Origin: Sphingobacteriia bacterium RIFOXYC2_FULL_35_18
GTDB lineage: Bacteria > Bacteroidota > Bacteroidia > Chitinophagales > Chitinophagaceae
Direction of reading: 5' to 3'
NCBI GenBank assembly: GCA_001829005.1
Contig: MIAG01000001.1
Coordinates: forward strand, 248,001 to 312,000
Length of the DNA stretch: 64,000 bases
Notes under the pieces: generated by a model
What the model saw: the letters and a program-made list of their open reading frames with translations, nothing else
Databases searched by the model: none
What the model was told of the DNA's origin: nothing
Translations under genes and position numbers: made by a program
Shown here: in pieces, positions 17,627 through 26,351 of the stretch
Position numbering within the stretch: position 1 is the stretch's first letter
Layout: each line of letters begins with the position of its first letter

Positions 17627-18730
17627 TTATTTTACTAATTTGATAGGGGCGCCGTTGTATAATTTACCATCAGCACTCAAAATAAATTGTTCACCAGCTG
17701 AAAGTCCTGAAAGTACTTCAACTTGACCAGCTTGTTTTTTACCTAATCTTACCCATCTTAGTAGAGCAGTATTTTCCGCTGTTGCAGTATATAATCCAGT
17801 TAACTGGTCTTTGTATACAATGCTATTTTCTGGAACAGTCACAGCATTATTTTGAACCGTATGAATAGATGATTCCTTAATAGGTATTTCTATATTTACA
17901 TACATACCTGAATACAGTTTTTTCGATTCAGCTGTAGGTAAACTGATCTTAACAACATATTGACCACCGGTAAATTGAGATGAGGTATTAATTTGAACAA
18001 TTTCACCAGTTAGCTTTTTTTCAGCAGCATTAATATTCATATCTACTACATTACCTACAGCAATAGAAGAAATCATATTCTCAGGTACTAATGCACTTAC
18101 TTGAAGATTTCCAGTTTGTTCTAATGTTAAAATAGGCATGCCTGGGCTGGCAATACTTCCTGTTTCAGCTAATTTTTGTGAAATGACTCCTGCAAATGGA
18201 GCAGTAACTGTAGTGTAAGATAAATTGGCATTTACTTCATTTTTCATCTGCTTCATTACCTCTAAATTGGCTTGTGCCGATTTATATTGAAGCGTAATTT
18301 GTTCCAATTCTTTTGCAGTTGCACTCTGCTGTTTATATAATGCAGTATATCGCTCATAATCTTTTTTTGCAGATTGCATTGCAGCATCTGCTTGAGCAAT
18401 CATAGCTCCGGTTTGCGCTGTTTTAGCTTTAATATCTGCAGCATTAATAGTGAATAATACTTGACCTGCTTTAACTTGATCACCTGCTTTTACACGCATA
18501 CTTGTAATGGTTCCCATTACTCTTGTTGATATATTAGCAGACTGTACTCCTTCCACTTGGCCTGTTACTTCAATTTTTCCATTTGCAGACTTTACTCCAG
18601 CACTTGAAACCTTCACTTCAATAGGCTTATCAATTACAGTGGCAGTTTTTTGTTCCTTTTGACTACAAGAACTTACTGTAATGGTTGCAATGAATGCAAT
18701 AACAGATAGTGTTTTTAGTTTGAAATTCAT
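17627..18730 (-). CDS. RND efflux periplasmic adaptor (membrane fusion lipoprotein)
   Basis: 367 residues. The signal peptide carries a lipobox ending at Cys 22 (TVSSCS), so it is a lipoprotein. The biotinyl-lipoyl-like half motif GTITSMRVKAGDQVKAGQVL, a coiled-coil hairpin about 105-175 (AMQSAKKDYERYTALYKQQS region), and beta-barrel and C-terminal domains follow the HlyD/AcrA pattern. It bridges the pump at 14400-17603 and the TolC-like channel 18 bases upstream. Operon order is channel, adaptor, pump. Confidence 0.92.
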   Translation of the reverse strand: MNFKLKTLSVIAFIATITVSSCSQKEQKTATVIDKPIEVKVSSAGVKSANGKIEVTGQVEGVQSANISTRVMGTITSMRVKAGDQVKAGQVLFTINAADIKAKTAQTGAMIAQADAAMQSAKKDYERYTALYKQQSATAKELEQITLQYKSAQANLEVMKQMKNEVNANLSYTTVTAPFAGVISQKLAETGSIASPGMPILTLEQTGNLQVSALVPENMISSIAVGNVVDMNINAAEKKLTGEIVQINTSSQFTGGQYVVKISLPTAESKKLYSGMYVNIEIPIKESSIHTVQNNAVTVPENSIVYKDQLTGLYTATAENTALLRWVRLGKKQAGQVEVLSGLSAGEQFILSADGKLYNGAPIKLVK

Positions 18731-18748
18731 TTTAATACTATTTTGAAA

Positions 18749-20056
18749 TTATTGTACTGTAGTTAAAAAATCATAATAATTAATTGCAGAATATTCTGCC
18801 AACTTTGCTTCAGCTTGCATCAATTTTTGTTGCGCCAATTGAGTTTGTGCCAATAAAATATCGTTGGTGCTTACCAACCCTTGTTGATATCTATTTTGTA
18901 GAATGCGCAATGCTTCTTCTGCTTGCTCAATAGATTTTTGCAACTGTCCATATTTATATTGAGCATCTTTTAGATTACGTAATGCACTTTGTAATGCTAC
19001 TTGCTCTTGGTCTAGTCTTGAATTGTATTGCTCTTTCAGTTTACTCTTTTCAATTATTTGAGTAGCTGCTTTGTTTTTAGTTTGATTTCCTTTTAAAATA
19101 TCCCAAGACAATTGTACACCAGCAAAATAAGAACCAGCTTTAAAACCCAAAGCTTTCTTATCATTTAATTGGTAATTGGCAAAAGCATTCAACCTTGGTA
19201 ACCAACTCATTTTAGTTCCTTTAATTGCAATATCATAAATACCTAATCCGGTTTCCATTGCTTTAATATCTGATCTGTTGGTAGGTATAGTCTTCACTAT
19301 TGAAGTAGGCAATGCTAAAACCACTGTGTTTGTTGTATAAATAATGCCTTTAGGCTGATTCATTAATAAACCAAGTTGATCTGAAGCTGAAGCAATTTTA
19401 GATTGAATATCATTCAGCTGAGTTTCTGCATTTTTAACTTGTACTTCCACATTCAACAAGTCCGATTTTTGCATCAATCCCTGATCAAATCTGTTTTTTG
19501 TAAAGCTGTAAATAGATTGTACTGTTGTAAGTGCGGTTTTTGTAACTGCTTCTGCAGCATATAAAAATTGAAGATTCAAATACACTTGTGTAACCTGAAG
19601 TTTAACTGCTTCAACGGTTCTTTTTGTTTGCAGAGATAAAACTTCTGTTTGCTTTTCTGCTGCTTTTCGCATGTACAACATATCCATATTAACAATGGGT
19701 TGTTGAAGACTAAGCTGCGTTAAATAGTTAGGGGTTGCGCCAGGGTTATTGAGTAAAGCAGGATTAAAATCGGCTGCTGTTACATTAGCTTGCTGCAACT
19801 TAAAACCAAAGGCATTCAATGGATTATTGGTATTCATTGCAGTGTAAGAAAGATTTAATTGGGGTAACCAAATAGCTTCGGTTTGCTTAAGATTAGCTCC
19901 AGCAATCTGCTCATCTATTTTTGCCAACCGTATTTGTTGATTGGCTTTCTGAGCCAATTCAAGGGCTTCACTTAGCTGTATAGGAGTTGGAGATACCTGT
20001 GCCTGAGTTGAAAAAAATGATGCACTAATTAGTAAAATAACTGCTATTACCTTCAT
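18749..20056 (-). CDS. TolC-family outer-membrane efflux channel
   Basis: 435 residues with signal peptide (MKVIAVILLISASFFSTQAQ). Two OEP repeats are visible: LSEALELAQKANQQIRLAK at the start and the repeated long helices (ANLKQTEAIWLPQLNLSYTA; matching MSWLPRLNAFANYQLND in the second half). This is the outer-membrane duct of the tripartite pump. First gene of the operon; a TAnnTTTG element lies 18 bases upstream of the ATG. The C-terminus ends YDFLTTVQ with no extra domain. Confidence 0.92.
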   Translation of the reverse strand: MKVIAVILLISASFFSTQAQVSPTPIQLSEALELAQKANQQIRLAKIDEQIAGANLKQTEAIWLPQLNLSYTAMNTNNPLNAFGFKLQQANVTAADFNPALLNNPGATPNYLTQLSLQQPIVNMDMLYMRKAAEKQTEVLSLQTKRTVEAVKLQVTQVYLNLQFLYAAEAVTKTALTTVQSIYSFTKNRFDQGLMQKSDLLNVEVQVKNAETQLNDIQSKIASASDQLGLLMNQPKGIIYTTNTVVLALPTSIVKTIPTNRSDIKAMETGLGIYDIAIKGTKMSWLPRLNAFANYQLNDKKALGFKAGSYFAGVQLSWDILKGNQTKNKAATQIIEKSKLKEQYNSRLDQEQVALQSALRNLKDAQYKYGQLQKSIEQAEEALRILQNRYQQGLVSTNDILLAQTQLAQQKLMQAEAKLAEYSAINYYDFLTTVQ

Positions 20057-20074
20057 AATTCTTTTTTAAGAACA

Positions 20075-20082
20075 CAAAAGTA
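20075..20082 (-). promoter_or_regulatory. -7 element for the RND operon
   Basis: TACTTTTG on the minus strand, a perfect TAnnTTTG, 18 bases before the TolC-like ATG. No TTG at the expected -33 spacing was found, which would fit dependence on an activator. Confidence 0.6.
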
Positions 20083-20104
20083 GAACAGCAAAAATGGGCC
20101 ATGA

Positions 20105-20118
20105 GTAACATATGTAAC
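20105..20118. promoter_or_regulatory. Candidate operator, near-palindrome GTAACATATGTAAC
   Basis: Six of seven base pairs are symmetric around ACATATGT, and GTAACAT is also directly repeated. Its centre lies about 43 bases before the predicted RND transcript start, the place where a Crp/Fnr-type activator would sit. It also lies between the divergent lactonase and RND genes. Confidence 0.35.
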
Positions 20119-20177
20119 ATTGATGTCGGCTACAGTTAGCAATAAAGCATTTATATTTATACCCAAGAAGCTAGCAT

Positions 20178-21305
20178 ATGAAAAATAGAATGTTCCATAC
20201 ATTAATCTTATCAGTTTGTGCGTATTTTTCCTTTGCACAAAAAAACCAACTGAACTATAATTTATTAATTGGCACTTATACCAATGCCGGTAATAGTGAA
20301 GGAATTTATTATTACCAGTTTAGTGCAGATGGTTCTTCAAAAGCAATAAGTAAGCAAAAAGCAGAAGAGCCTTCCTTCTTAATCACATCAACTAATCATC
20401 AATTTGTCTATGCGGTAAATGAATTAGGAAAAGGAAATGGAGCTGTTTCTGCTTATGCATTTAATAAAACAACAGGAGAATTTAAATTGCTTAATACGGT
20501 GTTATCAGGAGGCGACCATCCTTGTCATATTAGTACTGATCGCAGCAATCGTTTTGTTTTTGTTTCTAATTATTCTGGCGGAAATTTAAGCGCCATTGCT
20601 ATTAATTCAGATGGAAGTTTAAGCAATGAAAAACAAACCATTCAACATTTAGGTAGCAGCACAAATAAATCAAGGCAAGAAAAAGCGCATGTACATTCAG
20701 CAGTTTTATCTCCTGATGAAAAGTTTTTAGTGGTTCAAGATTTAGGCACAGATAAAATTTCTGTTTATGCGGTTGATTTAAATAATCCAATCAAACCTTT
20801 ATCAGAAAATCCTTTATCGGTGTTTAATAGTAACCCGGGAGATGGACCAAGACATATTAGTTTTCATCCCACCAAACCCTTAGTATATGCTGTTCAAGAG
20901 CTGACTGGATCAGTAACTGTATTGGCGTTTAAAAAGGGAGAACTAAAAAAACTACAGCAAATCAATATGTTTGATAAAGTGACCGATAAAAAATCAGGCG
21001 CTGCTGATATTCATTTATCGCCCGATGGCCAATTTTTATACGCTTCCAATAGAGTTGATTACAATGATCTAGCTATTTATAAAGTTACTTCTAATGGTAC
21101 ACTTACTTGGGTTGGATCGCAGCCTACACTTGGATTAGCACCCCGAAATTTTGCGATAGACCCCACAGGAAATTTTTTATTGGCAGCCAATCAAAACAGC
21201 AATGAAATTGTGGTGTTCAAAAGAAACAAAACAACAGGATTACTCAATGATACTGGCAATAGAATATCAGTTGGAAGACCAGTTTGCATTCAATTTGTGC
21301 GCTAG
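20178..21305 (+). CDS. Secreted lactonase-family beta-propeller protein
   Basis: 375 residues with a signal peptide (FHTLILSVCAYFSFAQK). Repeated propeller strands of the YbhE/Pgl lactonase family are clear: LIGTYTNAGNSEGIYYYQF, GGDHPCHISTD, FVFVSNYSGGNLSAI, DGPRHISFHPTKPLVYAVQE, GLAPRNFAIDPTGNFLLAANQ, VGRPVCIQF. Members hydrolyse 6-phosphogluconolactone or related lactones; a periplasmic copy probably acts on other sugar lactones (inference). An alternative start four codons in is possible. The stop overlaps the stop of the convergent helicase by 4 bases. Confidence 0.88.
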   Translation: MKNRMFHTLILSVCAYFSFAQKNQLNYNLLIGTYTNAGNSEGIYYYQFSADGSSKAISKQKAEEPSFLITSTNHQFVYAVNELGKGNGAVSAYAFNKTTGEFKLLNTVLSGGDHPCHISTDRSNRFVFVSNYSGGNLSAIAINSDGSLSNEKQTIQHLGSSTNKSRQEKAHVHSAVLSPDEKFLVVQDLGTDKISVYAVDLNNPIKPLSENPLSVFNSNPGDGPRHISFHPTKPLVYAVQELTGSVTVLAFKKGELKKLQQINMFDKVTDKKSGAADIHLSPDGQFLYASNRVDYNDLAIYKVTSNGTLTWVGSQPTLGLAPRNFAIDPTGNFLLAANQNSNEIVVFKRNKTTGLLNDTGNRISVGRPVCIQFVR

Positions 21306-22588
21306 GGGTTTGTCTGATTGTTCTGCCCTTGATTGCTTGGCCTTGAATTGTTTGGCCTAGGTTTATTGGGTCGCGATGAAAGTCTATTGCCACCGCCCTG
21401 ATTAGGTCTTCTATTACCCATTGGCTTTTGACTGCGTGGGGCGTATTCTGGTGCTGCACCAAATTGTTCTGGAACAATCAGCTTATCTACTTGCTTGCCC
21501 AATAACGTTTCAATTTGTGCAAATTTTCTTTGCTCTGCTTCGCTAATAAAAGTAATAGCAGTTCCAGATGTAGCTGCACGAGCGGTTCTGCCAATGCGGT
21601 GGATATAATCCTCCCCATCATTGGGCACATCATAGTTAATGACTAATTCAATTTCTTCTATATCAATTCCCCTGCTTAAAATATCTGTTGCAACTAAAAT
21701 TTTCAATTTTCTATTTCGAAAATCTTGCATCACTTGCTCTCGCTTGTCTTGCAATAAATCGGAATGAATTTCCTCTACAGAAAATTTAGCCCGCTTTAAT
21801 TCTGAAGCTAGCTGCTTAACATTTTGTTTCTTAGAACAGAAAATAATGACCCTTGTATAGTCACTGTTATTCAACACATATTTAATCAATGGAATTTTTT
21901 GAGGTTCATAAACCACAAATGCTTGTTGGATTATTTGTTCTGGTGGTTTTGAAACTGCAATATTAATTTCAGCAGGATTCTGTAAAAGCTTTCTAGCTAA
22001 ATCACGCATTTTAGACGGCATGGTTGCAGAAAACAATAAATTTTGTCTTTGCTTTGGCAGAAAAGAAATAATCTTCATGATATCATCATTGAAGCCCATG
22101 TCTAACATTCTATCTGCTTCATCTAATACTAAATATTTTACCTCTTGCATTTTTACATAGCCCATATTTAAATGAGCAATCATCCTGCCTGGTGTACATA
22201 CCACCATATCTACTCCGCTACTTAATGCTTTTTTTTCAGCTGTAAATGAATTCCCATCACCTCCACCATAAACAGCAATACAACTGATATCTGTGAAATA
22301 ACTTAAGCCCTCCATGGTTTCAGCTATCTGTATAGCCAATTCTCTGGTAGGCACAATTATGAGTGCATTAATATGATGCGAAGAATGTTGCTGTGTAAGC
22401 ATTTTATGAACAATCGGCAATAAAAAAGCTGCTGTTTTTCCCGTGCCGGTTTGCGCTGAAGCAATAATATCTCTTCCTTCTAAAATGGGTTGTATCACTT
22501 GTGCCTGAACAGGAGTGGCCGTTTCATAGCCCATGGCATCAATCCCCTCTAATAATCTTTCCTCTAAACCGAGATCTCTAAAATTCAA
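21302..22588 (-). CDS. DEAD-box RNA helicase (RhlE-like)
   Basis: ATP-dependent RNA helicase, 428 residues. Motifs in order: Q motif TPVQAQVIQP, Walker A AQTGTGKTA, PTRELA, TPGRM, DEAD in VLDEADRMLDMG, SAT in LFSATMPSKM, ILVATDILSRGID, and HRIGRTARA. The last about 60 residues are a disordered basic tail rich in Arg, Pro, Asn, Gly and Gln (RRPNQGGGNR), common in RhlE-type proteins of Bacteroidota and used for RNA binding. It is followed upstream by the receiver-Hpt gene, 24 bases away on the same strand. Probably acts in ribosome assembly or cold adaptation (family knowledge). Confidence 0.95.
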   Translation of the reverse strand: MNFRDLGLEERLLEGIDAMGYETATPVQAQVIQPILEGRDIIASAQTGTGKTAAFLLPIVHKMLTQQHSSHHINALIIVPTRELAIQIAETMEGLSYFTDISCIAVYGGGDGNSFTAEKKALSSGVDMVVCTPGRMIAHLNMGYVKMQEVKYLVLDEADRMLDMGFNDDIMKIISFLPKQRQNLLFSATMPSKMRDLARKLLQNPAEINIAVSKPPEQIIQQAFVVYEPQKIPLIKYVLNNSDYTRVIIFCSKKQNVKQLASELKRAKFSVEEIHSDLLQDKREQVMQDFRNRKLKILVATDILSRGIDIEEIELVINYDVPNDGEDYIHRIGRTARAATSGTAITFISEAEQRKFAQIETLLGKQVDKLIVPEQFGAAPEYAPRSQKPMGNRRPNQGGGNRLSSRPNKPRPNNSRPSNQGQNNQTNP

Positions 22589-22612
22589 AATAGTGTTGGA
22601 TTAATGTAATGA

Positions 22613-23407
22613 TCAGGTACTTAGCTTTTGAATTTCTTCATGCAATACTCCTTTTGCTAATTCAAAATATTTTTTGAATAATTCAAGTGAAGGTGCAATT
22701 GTTTCTAGTTTTTCCTGCTTTTTGGCATTTACCTCAATGGTATTCGCCAATGTATGCATATCGGGAACACGAACTACTGAAAGCGATGATTTTGCATAGT
22801 GGGCGGATTTAAATAAATTATCCCAATCCTCTGCTGCTAAATCATCTTGCATTTTCTGTATGCTTTCTGGCATACTTTCTAAAAACATATTAATAATAGT
22901 AGTCTTGTATTCGTTATCGCCCTCTGCCAATTCATTTAACATTTCTAAATCGACCGCTACAGTTGAAACAGCTTCTGGCATTTTTACACCAAAATTATCA
23001 GTGCTTGGCTTTGTTGGAGGAGGGGCATTAAAAATTTCATCTAATGTTTTGTATAGAGCTTCTAATCCAAAAGGCTTTGCCAAACAGGCGTTCATGCCCA
23101 TACGAGTAAATTTATCGCCTTCGGCTCTGCTACTCCAACCAGTCATGGCAATAATAGGGATGGTCTTATTGATTTCGGCTCTAATAATCTGCGTAGCTTC
23201 AAACCCATCCATTTCAGGCATATTGATATCCATCAGAATAAGGTCGTAAGGCTGTTGCTTAAGCATTTCAATAGCCTCTAAGCCATTGCCAGCAATATCA
23301 AAAGTTGCTCCAGTTACATTTAATGAATGTGTAATCAGCTTTTGATTTACAAAATCATCTTCTGCTATTAAAATTCGCTTACCCTTTAAGAAATCCGTGT
23401 TCATCAA
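22613..23407 (-). CDS. Receiver plus Hpt phosphotransfer protein
   Basis: 264 residues: receiver 1-125 with Asp 60 (LILMDINMPEMDG) and Lys in LAKPFG, a Pro-rich linker (APPPTKPSTDN), then an Hpt four-helix domain about 155-255 with AHYAKSSLSVV (His 203). Such proteins shuttle phosphate between hybrid kinases and final regulators, so it is a natural partner for the hybrid kinases in this window (inference). No DNA-binding domain. It lies upstream of the helicase gene on the same strand. The Hpt motif has S-S where many have K-G, but the active His is present. Confidence 0.9.
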   Translation of the reverse strand: MMNTDFLKGKRILIAEDDFVNQKLITHSLNVTGATFDIAGNGLEAIEMLKQQPYDLILMDINMPEMDGFEATQIIRAEINKTIPIIAMTGWSSRAEGDKFTRMGMNACLAKPFGLEALYKTLDEIFNAPPPTKPSTDNFGVKMPEAVSTVAVDLEMLNELAEGDNEYKTTIINMFLESMPESIQKMQDDLAAEDWDNLFKSAHYAKSSLSVVRVPDMHTLANTIEVNAKKQEKLETIAPSLELFKKYFELAKGVLHEEIQKLST

Positions 23408-23537
23408 GTGCTTTTTTGCTTACTACGAGGCATAAATATAAAATTTATATATCGTTCTACCTTGAATTTTGTAAAAATGAAGCCCTTATTCTGGTTTATT
23501 GACTAATTTTTAACCAATCAGTTGGATTCATTTTGAC

Positions 23538-23545
23538 TATTTTTG
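23538..23545 (+). promoter_or_regulatory. -7 element for the outer-membrane barrel gene
   Basis: TATTTTTG matches TAnnTTTG and lies 37 bases before the ATG at 23583. No well-spaced -33 TTG was found. Confidence 0.5.
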
Positions 23546-23582
23546 CTCCCTTGCAAGGGGAATAATCTTGCAATCAACCAAA

Positions 23583-24317
23583 ATGAAAAAGATATTTTTA
23601 TTATTTACGGTGCTGGTTGGTCTGGGTGCCGCAGCTCAAACTACCGAAACCAAGAAAAAAGATTGGAGCAAAATTGACTTAAGTGGGCGCTCAAAAGATC
23701 ATTTTATGATTCAATATGGAGCAGATACTTGGACAGGAAGACCTGATAGTGTTAGAACTGGTAATGGGTTTAGCCGTCATTTCAATTTTTATGTAATGTT
23801 TGATAAGCCATTCAAAAATAACAAAAGAATGAGTTTGGCTTATGGAGCAGGTATAGGATCGAGCAATATCTTCTTTGATAATGTTAATGTAGACATTAAA
23901 TCAAATGCTGGCCGTTTACCTTTTACAATAGCCGATAGCCTAAATCACTTTGATAAATTTAAAGTGACCAATATTTTCTTAGAAATTCCAGTTGAATTAA
24001 GGTACTATTCTAATCCTGAGAATCCTGCCAAATCATGGAAGTTTGCCATAGGTGCTAAAATTGGTACGCTATTAAGAACTCATACAAAGGGGAAAAATTT
24101 GGTAGATAAAAACGGTCAAACTGTTTATGGTAACAGTTTTGTACAAAAGGAAGTAACAAAGAAATATTTTAATGGAACGCCCATTGCATTAACCGGAAGA
24201 ATTGGTTATGGCATCATAGGTTTACAAGGAAGCTACCAAATTACTTCTGTGTTAAAAGAAGGCGTTGGCCCTTCTATGAACAGATTTACGATTGGTATTT
24301 CCATTAGTGGACTATAA
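23583..24317 (+). CDS. Outer-membrane beta-barrel (PorT-type) protein
   Basis: 244 residues from the ATG at 23583, chosen because it opens a clean signal peptide (MKKIFLLFTVLVGLGAAAQ); a TTG five codons earlier is less likely. The mature part alternates polar and hydrophobic residues as amphipathic strands (HFMIQYGADTW, KRMSLAYGAGIGSSNIFF, LEIPVELRYYS, FAIGAKIGTLLRT, IALTGRIGYGIIGLQGSYQ), ending FTIGISISGL. This matches the outer-membrane beta-barrel family common in Bacteroidota. Function unknown. hflX starts 9 bases after its stop, so they may share a transcript. Confidence 0.82.
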   Translation: MKKIFLLFTVLVGLGAAAQTTETKKKDWSKIDLSGRSKDHFMIQYGADTWTGRPDSVRTGNGFSRHFNFYVMFDKPFKNNKRMSLAYGAGIGSSNIFFDNVNVDIKSNAGRLPFTIADSLNHFDKFKVTNIFLEIPVELRYYSNPENPAKSWKFAIGAKIGTLLRTHTKGKNLVDKNGQTVYGNSFVQKEVTKKYFNGTPIALTGRIGYGIIGLQGSYQITSVLKEGVGPSMNRFTIGISISGL

Positions 24318-24326
24318 ACAGATCAT

Positions 24327-25514
24327 TTGATAGAGAAAAAACAACTCATCTCCATTGAGGAGAAAGCAGTACTGGTTGGCGTAATCCTAAAGGACCAGAC
24401 CAATGAGCAGGCAGAAGAATACCTAGACGAATTGGCCTTTTTAGCAGAAACAGCAGGTGCAACTACCGTAAAGCGATTTACACAAAAGTTAGCGCACCCT
24501 GATAGCAGAACCTTTGTAGGTAAGGGAAAACTAGAAGAAATTAAACAGTATGTAAATGGCAAGAATATTACCCTTGTCATTTTTGATGATGAATTAACAG
24601 GCTCTCAGATATCCAATATTGAAAAAGAGCTGAATGTAAAAACCATTGATCGAAGCGATTTAATCTTAGACATATTTGCACGAAGAGCTAGAACAGCGCA
24701 AGCTAAAGTGCAAGTGGAGTTGGCGCAATATCAATATTTGTTGCCTCGCTTAAAAGGTATGTGGAAGCACTTAGAAAGACAAGGTGGAGGTATTGGTACA
24801 AGGGGGCCCGGTGAAACAGAAATTGAAACGGATAGACGTATTGTAAAAGATAAGATTTCTTTGTTGCGTAAACGTTTAAGCGAAATAGATAAACAGTCTT
24901 TTACCCAACGCAAAGAACGCGGCGAATTTATTCGGGTTGCTTTTGTAGGCTATACGAATGTGGGCAAGAGTACCCTAATGACCATATTAAGTAAGAGTGA
25001 AGTGTTTGCAGAAAACAAATTATTTGCAACATTAGATACTACCACACGTAAAGTCGTTTTTGAAAACACCCCTTTCTTATTAAGCGATACCGTAGGATTT
25101 ATTAGGAAATTACCGCACCACTTAGTGGAGAGCTTTAAAAGTACATTAGATGAAGTAAGAGAAGCAGATATACTGTTACATGTGGTAGACGTTTCTCATC
25201 CACAATACGAAGAACAAATTGGCGTGGTGAATAAAACCTTACAAGAGTTAAAAGCTTTTGAAAAGCCTATGTTGACCATTTTTAATAAAATGGATTTGTA
25301 TGTGCAAAAGAACTTTGATGAGTGGTTAGAGGATTCTGTTAAAGAAGAAATATTGAGAGATCTTAAAGACAAATGGGATTTAGCTACTAACGGCAACTGT
25401 GTATTTGTTTCAGCTACTGAAAAACAAAATTTAGATGCCCTTAGAGATATTATATTAGAGAAAGTTAGAGAAATGTATGCGATTCGTTATCCCTACAAAA
25501 CAATGCTTTATTAA
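24327..25514 (+). CDS. hflX: GTPase HflX
   Basis: Ribosome-associated GTPase that splits stalled or heat-damaged ribosomes. 395 residues: N-terminal HflX domain (AGATTVKRFTQKLAHPDSRT, VGKGKLEEIK), the glycine-rich GGGIGTRGPGETEIETDRR signature, then the G domain with G1 GYTNVGKSTL, G3 DTVGFIRKLPHHLVESF and G4 NKMD. The start is TTG at 24327 because no ATG or GTG lies in frame before the conserved region. Followed without a gap by the Rieske gene. Complete and ordinary. Confidence 0.95.
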   Translation: MIEKKQLISIEEKAVLVGVILKDQTNEQAEEYLDELAFLAETAGATTVKRFTQKLAHPDSRTFVGKGKLEEIKQYVNGKNITLVIFDDELTGSQISNIEKELNVKTIDRSDLILDIFARRARTAQAKVQVELAQYQYLLPRLKGMWKHLERQGGGIGTRGPGETEIETDRRIVKDKISLLRKRLSEIDKQSFTQRKERGEFIRVAFVGYTNVGKSTLMTILSKSEVFAENKLFATLDTTTRKVVFENTPFLLSDTVGFIRKLPHHLVESFKSTLDEVREADILLHVVDVSHPQYEEQIGVVNKTLQELKAFEKPMLTIFNKMDLYVQKNFDEWLEDSVKEEILRDLKDKWDLATNGNCVFVSATEKQNLDALRDIILEKVREMYAIRYPYKTMLY

Positions 25515-25868
25515 TTGGAAGAAGCAGCATTCAGTTGGATTAAAGTTGCCGATTACGCAAGCGAACTACAATGGCAAGAGAACCATATGTGCGTGGTAGA
25601 AGCAGATGGTAAAAAAATCACTATGGCTTTGAAAGAGCAGCAAATTTTTGCTTTTGCTCACAAATGTCCGCACGCCAGTGGAGTTATGGCTAATGGATTT
25701 ATAGATGGGTTGGGGAATGTGGTTTGCCCCTTACACCGGTATCGTTTTTCTATTCAAAACGGCCGCAATACCAGCGGGGAAGGGTATTTTTTAAAAACTT
25801 ACCCTGTGAAGGAAAATGAAAACGGAGTTTTTGTGGGATTTAAAAAAAGCTTTTTTGGTAATTTTTAG
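25515..25868 (+). CDS. Rieske [2Fe-2S] ferredoxin-like protein
   Basis: 117 residues with the two Rieske cluster motifs CPHASG and CPLHRYRF (Cys-x-His and Cys-x-x-His), so it binds a 2Fe-2S cluster. No signal peptide or membrane anchor, hence a cytosolic ferredoxin of the NirD/dioxygenase-ferredoxin type. The TTG start directly follows the hflX TAA with no spacer, which suggests translational coupling by reinitiation. Partner oxidoreductase unknown. Short C-terminal extension FKKSFFGNF. Confidence 0.88.
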   Translation: MEEAAFSWIKVADYASELQWQENHMCVVEADGKKITMALKEQQIFAFAHKCPHASGVMANGFIDGLGNVVCPLHRYRFSIQNGRNTSGEGYFLKTYPVKENENGVFVGFKKSFFGNF

Positions 25869-25878
25869 GGTATTTTTT

Positions 25879-25907
25879 TTGAAAGTATAGAGAAACCCCT
25901 ATTTTTG
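25879..25907 (+). promoter_or_regulatory. Promoter of tRNA-Asn
   Basis: TTG at 25879-25881, an 18-base spacer, and TATTTTTG at 25900-25907 (perfect TAnnTTTG), 19 bases before the tRNA. The same 18-base spacing is seen at the promoter at 3693-3721. Confidence 0.72.
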
Positions 25908-25926
25908 CAACCCCGAAAGGGGAAAT

Positions 25927-26000
25927 TCCTCCTTAGCTCAGTTGGTTAGAGCATCTGACTGTTAATCAGAGGGTCTCAGGTTCAAGTCCTGAAGGGGGAG
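25927..26000 (+). tRNA. tRNA-Asn (GTT)
   Basis: 74-base cloverleaf: acceptor TCCTCCT/AGGGGGA, D-arm GCTC/GAGC, anticodon stem-loop CTGACTGTTAATCAG giving anticodon GTT, T-arm CTCAGGTTCAAGTCCTGA with normal T-loop TTCAAGT, discriminator G. CCA is not encoded in full (CA follows). Confidence 0.96.
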
Positions 26001-26011
26001 CATAAGAAAAC

Positions 26012-26039
26012 AAAAGCCGTCAGCAATGATGGCTTTTTT
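26012..26039 (+). terminator. Rho-independent terminator after tRNA-Asn
   Basis: AAAAGCCGTC pairs with GATGGCTTTT around the loop AGCAAT (one G-T pair), followed by a run of T. It begins 12 bases after the tRNA. Confidence 0.8.
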
Positions 26040-26075
26040 GCTTTTAGGGTTATTTAAAATGTTGTAAATTGTATT

Positions 26076-26351
26076 ATGAAAGTTAAAGAGGTTAAATATT
26101 TATCTGATTACACTATCAGGGTGAGCTTTGATGATGGAGTAACAGGTATTGTTAATCTAAAAGATTTCATTTCCAAGGGTATTTTTGCAATATTGAAGGA
26201 TAAAGCAAAATTTGAAAATGTATATACTACAGGATATTCTATTGCATGGTCTGATGAACTTGAAATTGACGCCATATCTATATATCTAGATATTACTGGA
26301 AAAGATTTTGGAGATATTTCCCATCCAAAATTTTCTTATGCCACAGATTAG
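26076..26351 (+). CDS. DUF2442 domain protein
   Basis: 91 residues covering the whole DUF2442 fold: KVKEVKYLSDYTIRVSFDDG, then VNLKDFISKGIF and the acidic segment IAWSDELEIDAISIYLDI. DUF2442 proteins are small cytosolic proteins, usually encoded with DUF4160; the pair is often suspected to be a toxin-antitoxin-like unit, which is not proven here. The stop lies 14 bases inside the following gene. It is 37 bases after the tRNA-Asn terminator. Confidence 0.85.
   Translation: MKVKEVKYLSDYTIRVSFDDGVTGIVNLKDFISKGIFAILKDKAKFENVYTTGYSIAWSDELEIDAISIYLDITGKDFGDISHPKFSYATD

Noticed and set aside
20053-20238. Minus-strand ORF across the TolC/lactonase intergenic region
   Set aside because: It covers the divergent promoter region and the lactonase signal peptide and has no family features; the -7 element and real start codons explain the sequence better.
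23568-23582. TTG start five codons upstream of the barrel protein
   Set aside because: The ATG at 23583 begins a typical signal peptide directly; the extra residues would spoil it.
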